The notes beneath the pieces were generated by a model that saw only the letters and a program-made list of their open reading frames with translations, searched no databases and was not told the DNA's origin. A DNA stretch of 25,930 nt, from contig DKNY01000011.1 of NCBI GenBank assembly GCA_002470275.1, positions 1-25,930 on the forward strand. The letters run 5' to 3'. Shown piece by piece: positions 23,871 through 25,930 of the stretch (within the stretch, counting starts at the first letter, position 1; the number at the start of each line of letters is the position of its first letter). The stretch comes from Gammaproteobacteria bacterium UBA7376 (GTDB taxonomy: Bacteria; Pseudomonadota; Gammaproteobacteria; Pseudomonadales; Azotimanducaceae). The position numbers and the translations under genes were made by a program.

Positions 23871-24830
23871 CTAGGGCAACCTTTCAATAATGCGCAGGAC
23901 GGCGCTGCGGGACCGAGGGTTTCGGATCAGCTCCGCCTCTGAGGCTCGAATTACGCCGCCAACAGGACGCGCCGAAACGGCCTGGAGTGGCTCCGGAATT
24001 GGGATGTGTCGGGGCAAGGCAGGCGGGCGGCAGAGAGAGCGAAAAGTATGCTTGACCTTACGATCTTCCAACGAGTGGAATGAGATCACGGCCAAGCGCC
24101 CACCGATGGCCAGAGATTCAAACGCCGCCTCCAGCCCCTGCTGAAGCTCCACATCCTCGTCATTAATGAAAATGCGAATAGCCTGAAATGTCTTCGTTGC
24201 AGGGTGTTTGCGCGACGGATGACGCCCGCGAGGGACACAGCGCTCAACCAGTTCCGCCAGTTCCAAGGTCGTTTCTAGGGGTCTGGCTTCGACGATGGCC
24301 GCAGCAATCCGGCGTGCCCGGCGCTCTTCTCCATGGACGTAGAGCACGCGCGCGATATCCTCTGCCTTGGCGGTATTTAACCAGTTCGCCGCCGTTTGGC
24401 CCTGAGTGCAGTCCATCCTCATGTCTAAGGGCCCCTCAGCGTTAAAGCTAAAGCCCCGTCCGGCATCGTCGAGTTGAGGCGAAGACACCCCAATATCCAT
24501 CAGCACGCCCTGGACGCCAGCCTTACACTGGGACGCGTCCAAGACCTCCGTCAACCCAGAGAATCGTCCGTGCCGTATTGAGAAGCGGGGGTCGCTGGCC
24601 TGAAGCCGTTGCCCGGCCGTGATCGCCTCTGGATCGCGGTCCATACCCACGAGGCGCGCATCCTCCCCGAGGCGCTCAAGCATTGCTCGACTGTGACCTC
24701 CGCGCCCGAAGGTAGCGTCCACGTAGGTACCGCTAGGGTCCGTAAGCAGCCCTTCAAGCACCTCGTTCAGCAGCACCGGGAGATGCTGCGTCATGGTGTC
24801 CAAGGGCGTGTGGCTGGGGGGAGCAATCAA
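23871..24830 (-). CDS. rsmH: 16S rRNA (cytosine-1402-N4)-methyltransferase
   Basis: An S-adenosylmethionine-dependent enzyme that methylates C1402 of 16S rRNA (MraW). The SAM loop is DATFGRGGHS (residues 38-47). MDIGVSSPQLDDAGRGFSF and VISFHSLEDRKVKHTF are strong family signatures. Its 319 residues are of usual length. Two starts are possible. TTG at 24830 overlaps the mraZ stop (TTGA) and has AGGGG eight bases upstream. ATG at 24794 has no ribosome site. I favour the TTG on spacing and coupling, although ATG would give a start more like E. coli RsmH. Confidence 0.95.
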   Translation of the reverse strand: MIAPPSHTPLDTMTQHLPVLLNEVLEGLLTDPSGTYVDATFGRGGHSRAMLERLGEDARLVGMDRDPEAITAGQRLQASDPRFSIRHGRFSGLTEVLDASQCKAGVQGVLMDIGVSSPQLDDAGRGFSFNAEGPLDMRMDCTQGQTAANWLNTAKAEDIARVLYVHGEERRARRIAAAIVEARPLETTLELAELVERCVPRGRHPSRKHPATKTFQAIRIFINDEDVELQQGLEAAFESLAIGGRLAVISFHSLEDRKVKHTFRSLCRPPALPRHIPIPEPLQAVSARPVGGVIRASEAELIRNPRSRSAVLRIIERLP

Positions 24831-25285
24831 ACTGAAAGCCCCTGAAAAAGGTCAGCGTGATCGGCCAACAGCGATGCACTTTCTTGCAGCCAGCGTTCTC
24901 TTTGTTCAGACCAAGGCTCGTCTGCCCAGATTTCGAGTTTGTTACCCTGCCCGACCAGGACGAGCTTCTTTGCCAACCCAGCGAAGTCGCGCAACATTGC
25001 CGGCAGCAGGAGACGACCCGCCGAGTCCAGCTCCAAGTCTGTGGCATGACCTATCAGCAGCCGCTGGAGTAGTCTCGCCTGAGGGTTGATATTCGATAAA
25101 CCTTCAAGCTTCTCCTGAACGACCTCCCACTCGTTTAGCGGATAGAGGAGCAGACACTTCTCGCGCATGTCTATGGTCACGACAACCTTGCCATGACTGA
25201 CGAGGGCCACCGTCTCCCGCACTTTCGCAGGCAGAGCCATACGGCCTTTCGCATCCAATGTTGCACTGTTGATGCCACGAAACAT
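24827..25285 (-). CDS. mraZ: transcriptional regulator MraZ
   Basis: A DNA-binding protein at the head of the dcw cluster; in E. coli it represses its own promoter. In 152 residues two SpoVT/AbrB-like repeats are visible, with DAKGRMALPAKVR (11-23) and DSAGRLLLPAMLRDF (87-101), which form a ring-shaped multimer in known structures. The ATG at 25285 (MFRGINSATLD) is the family start, yet no clear Shine-Dalgarno precedes it. It sits about 145 bases downstream of the TGGG-type repeats described separately, consistent with autoregulation. Confidence 0.96.
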   Translation of the reverse strand: MFRGINSATLDAKGRMALPAKVRETVALVSHGKVVVTIDMREKCLLLYPLNEWEVVQEKLEGLSNINPQARLLQRLLIGHATDLELDSAGRLLLPAMLRDFAGLAKKLVLVGQGNKLEIWADEPWSEQRERWLQESASLLADHADLFQGLSV

Positions 25286-25430
25286 GGTCGCAATTGTCGC
25301 GGGCGTTCGGTTGTGGGGCTTCGATCGCCCCCCGCTCGGCCATCGTCTTAGGACCTCTGCCCCAATATTACGATGCCAACCTAAGAGAATGGGGGAGGAT
25401 CAACGAGCCATAGGCTCAAACCGGCATATA

Positions 25431-25454
25431 CCCACTTTTCTCCACTTTTTCCCA
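25431..25454 (-). promoter_or_regulatory. MraZ operator: three TGGG-type repeats
   Basis: On the minus strand the sequence reads TGGG-AAAAAG-TGGA-GAAAAG-TGGG. These are three direct repeats of a 4-base core at 10-base spacing (cores at 25454-25451, 25444-25441 and 25434-25431). E. coli MraZ is known to bind TGGGN-type direct repeats of this layout upstream of mraZ. The repeats lie just downstream of the candidate promoter and upstream of mraZ, as expected for an autorepressor. The middle core is TGGA. The repeat pattern is seen directly; binding is inferred. Confidence 0.8.
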
Positions 25455-25461
25455 ATTTAAA

Positions 25462-25490
25462 ACACTACCTAGCACCCCAGGGGGAGTCAA
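25462..25490 (-). promoter_or_regulatory. candidate Pmra promoter for the dcw cluster
   Basis: On the minus strand TTGACT (25490-25485), a strong -35, is followed after 17 bases by TAGTGT (25467-25462), a weak -10. A start site near 25455 would place the MraZ repeats at the beginning of the transcript and give a leader of about 170 bases before mraZ. No other same-strand promoter as good was seen in the 400-base spacer. Confidence 0.55.
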
Positions 25491-25621
25491 GCGTCCATTG
25501 GTTTTAGGACATCTTAAATATCGGAAAAATATAAAGTTTTTAAGACTCCCGCCTATCTTGAAACTAGGTCTAAATCAGCAACGGAAAATCATCGAGGTTC
25601 GTATTGCCGGCATGTTGGACG

Positions 25622-25659
25622 AAGGGTTGTTTCAACCCCTGAACCCTCCGAAGGGAGGG
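25622..25659 (-). terminator. tandem hairpins after rnpB
   Basis: Two perfect 6-bp stems stand side by side: GGGTTG-TTT-CAACCC (25624-25638) and CCCTCC-GAAG-GGAGGG (25644-25659), as written on the plus strand. On the minus strand they follow the mature 3' end of RNase P RNA by about 25 bases and each has only a short T run. They probably end or protect the rnpB precursor before the mra promoter. The rest of the spacer (25286-25683), apart from these and the promoter and operator, is an AT-rich stretch (about 25500-25560) and a leader with no reading frame I would call a gene. Confidence 0.45.
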
Positions 25660-25683
25660 CGTAAATACGCGCGCGGCGCAGGA

Positions 25684-25930
<247 letters not shown>

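Noticed and set aside
25286..25683. A small gene in the rnpB-mraZ spacer
   Set aside because: The plus-strand frame at 25269-25460 overlaps the mraZ start and leader and the MraZ repeats, and has no family features; regulatory DNA explains the region better.

Overview
The window reads as one chromosomal segment of a Gram-negative gammaproteobacterium. It carries LpxC, FtsL/FtsQ/FtsA/FtsZ with the gammaproteobacterial FtsZ tail, and class A RNase P RNA. The gene order rnpB-mraZ-rsmH-ftsL-ftsI-mur...-ftsZ-lpxC-dciA-M23-secA-argJ and pilin/pilB/pilC-coaE-yacG is the arrangement known from Pseudomonas-like genomes. I cannot name the species. No insertion sequence, prophage, CRISPR array or other mobile element was seen.

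Layout, left to right. Positions 1-21 hold the 5' end of a minus-strand tRNA, probably tRNA-Thr(CGT). Positions 88-2183 (minus) hold a type IV pilin, a second pilin-like gene, a DUF1499 protein and a secreted peroxiredoxin. Positions 2394-5686 (plus) hold a short PilB-type ATPase, PilC, CoaE and YacG. Positions 5694-10681 (minus) hold ArgJ, SecA and an M23 (LytM-type) envelope protein. DciA, the DnaB helicase loader, lies at 10814-11131 (plus). LpxC and the division and cell-wall (dcw) cluster fill 11168-25285 (minus). A 400-base regulatory spacer follows, with a Pmra-like promoter and MraZ operator repeats. The 3' part of rnpB (minus) closes the window.

The main oddity is what is missing. 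The dcw cluster keeps mraZ, rsmH, ftsL, ftsI, murE, mraY, murD, ftsW, murC, ftsQ, ftsA and ftsZ. It lacks murF (expected between murE and mraY), murG (between ftsW and murC) and murB/ddl (between murC and ftsQ). At each of these places the flanking genes overlap by 1 to 8 bases with intact ends, so there is no remnant. The ftsW/murC and murC/ftsQ overlaps are identical (CATGATTAG). The pil locus likewise lacks pilD between pilC and coaE. Its PilB has no N-terminal domain, and both prepilins have Ala instead of Gly at the cleavage site. The missing enzymes are needed for ordinary peptidoglycan, so they are presumably encoded elsewhere.

Functionally, MurC, MurD, MurE and MraY build the lipid-linked peptidoglycan precursor. 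FtsW and FtsI polymerise and cross-link it at the septum, under FtsL/FtsQ and the FtsA/FtsZ ring. LpxC commits precursors to lipid A, and SecA exports envelope proteins. The chain of 1-8 base overlaps and short gaps from mraZ to ftsZ argues for one long, translationally coupled transcript.
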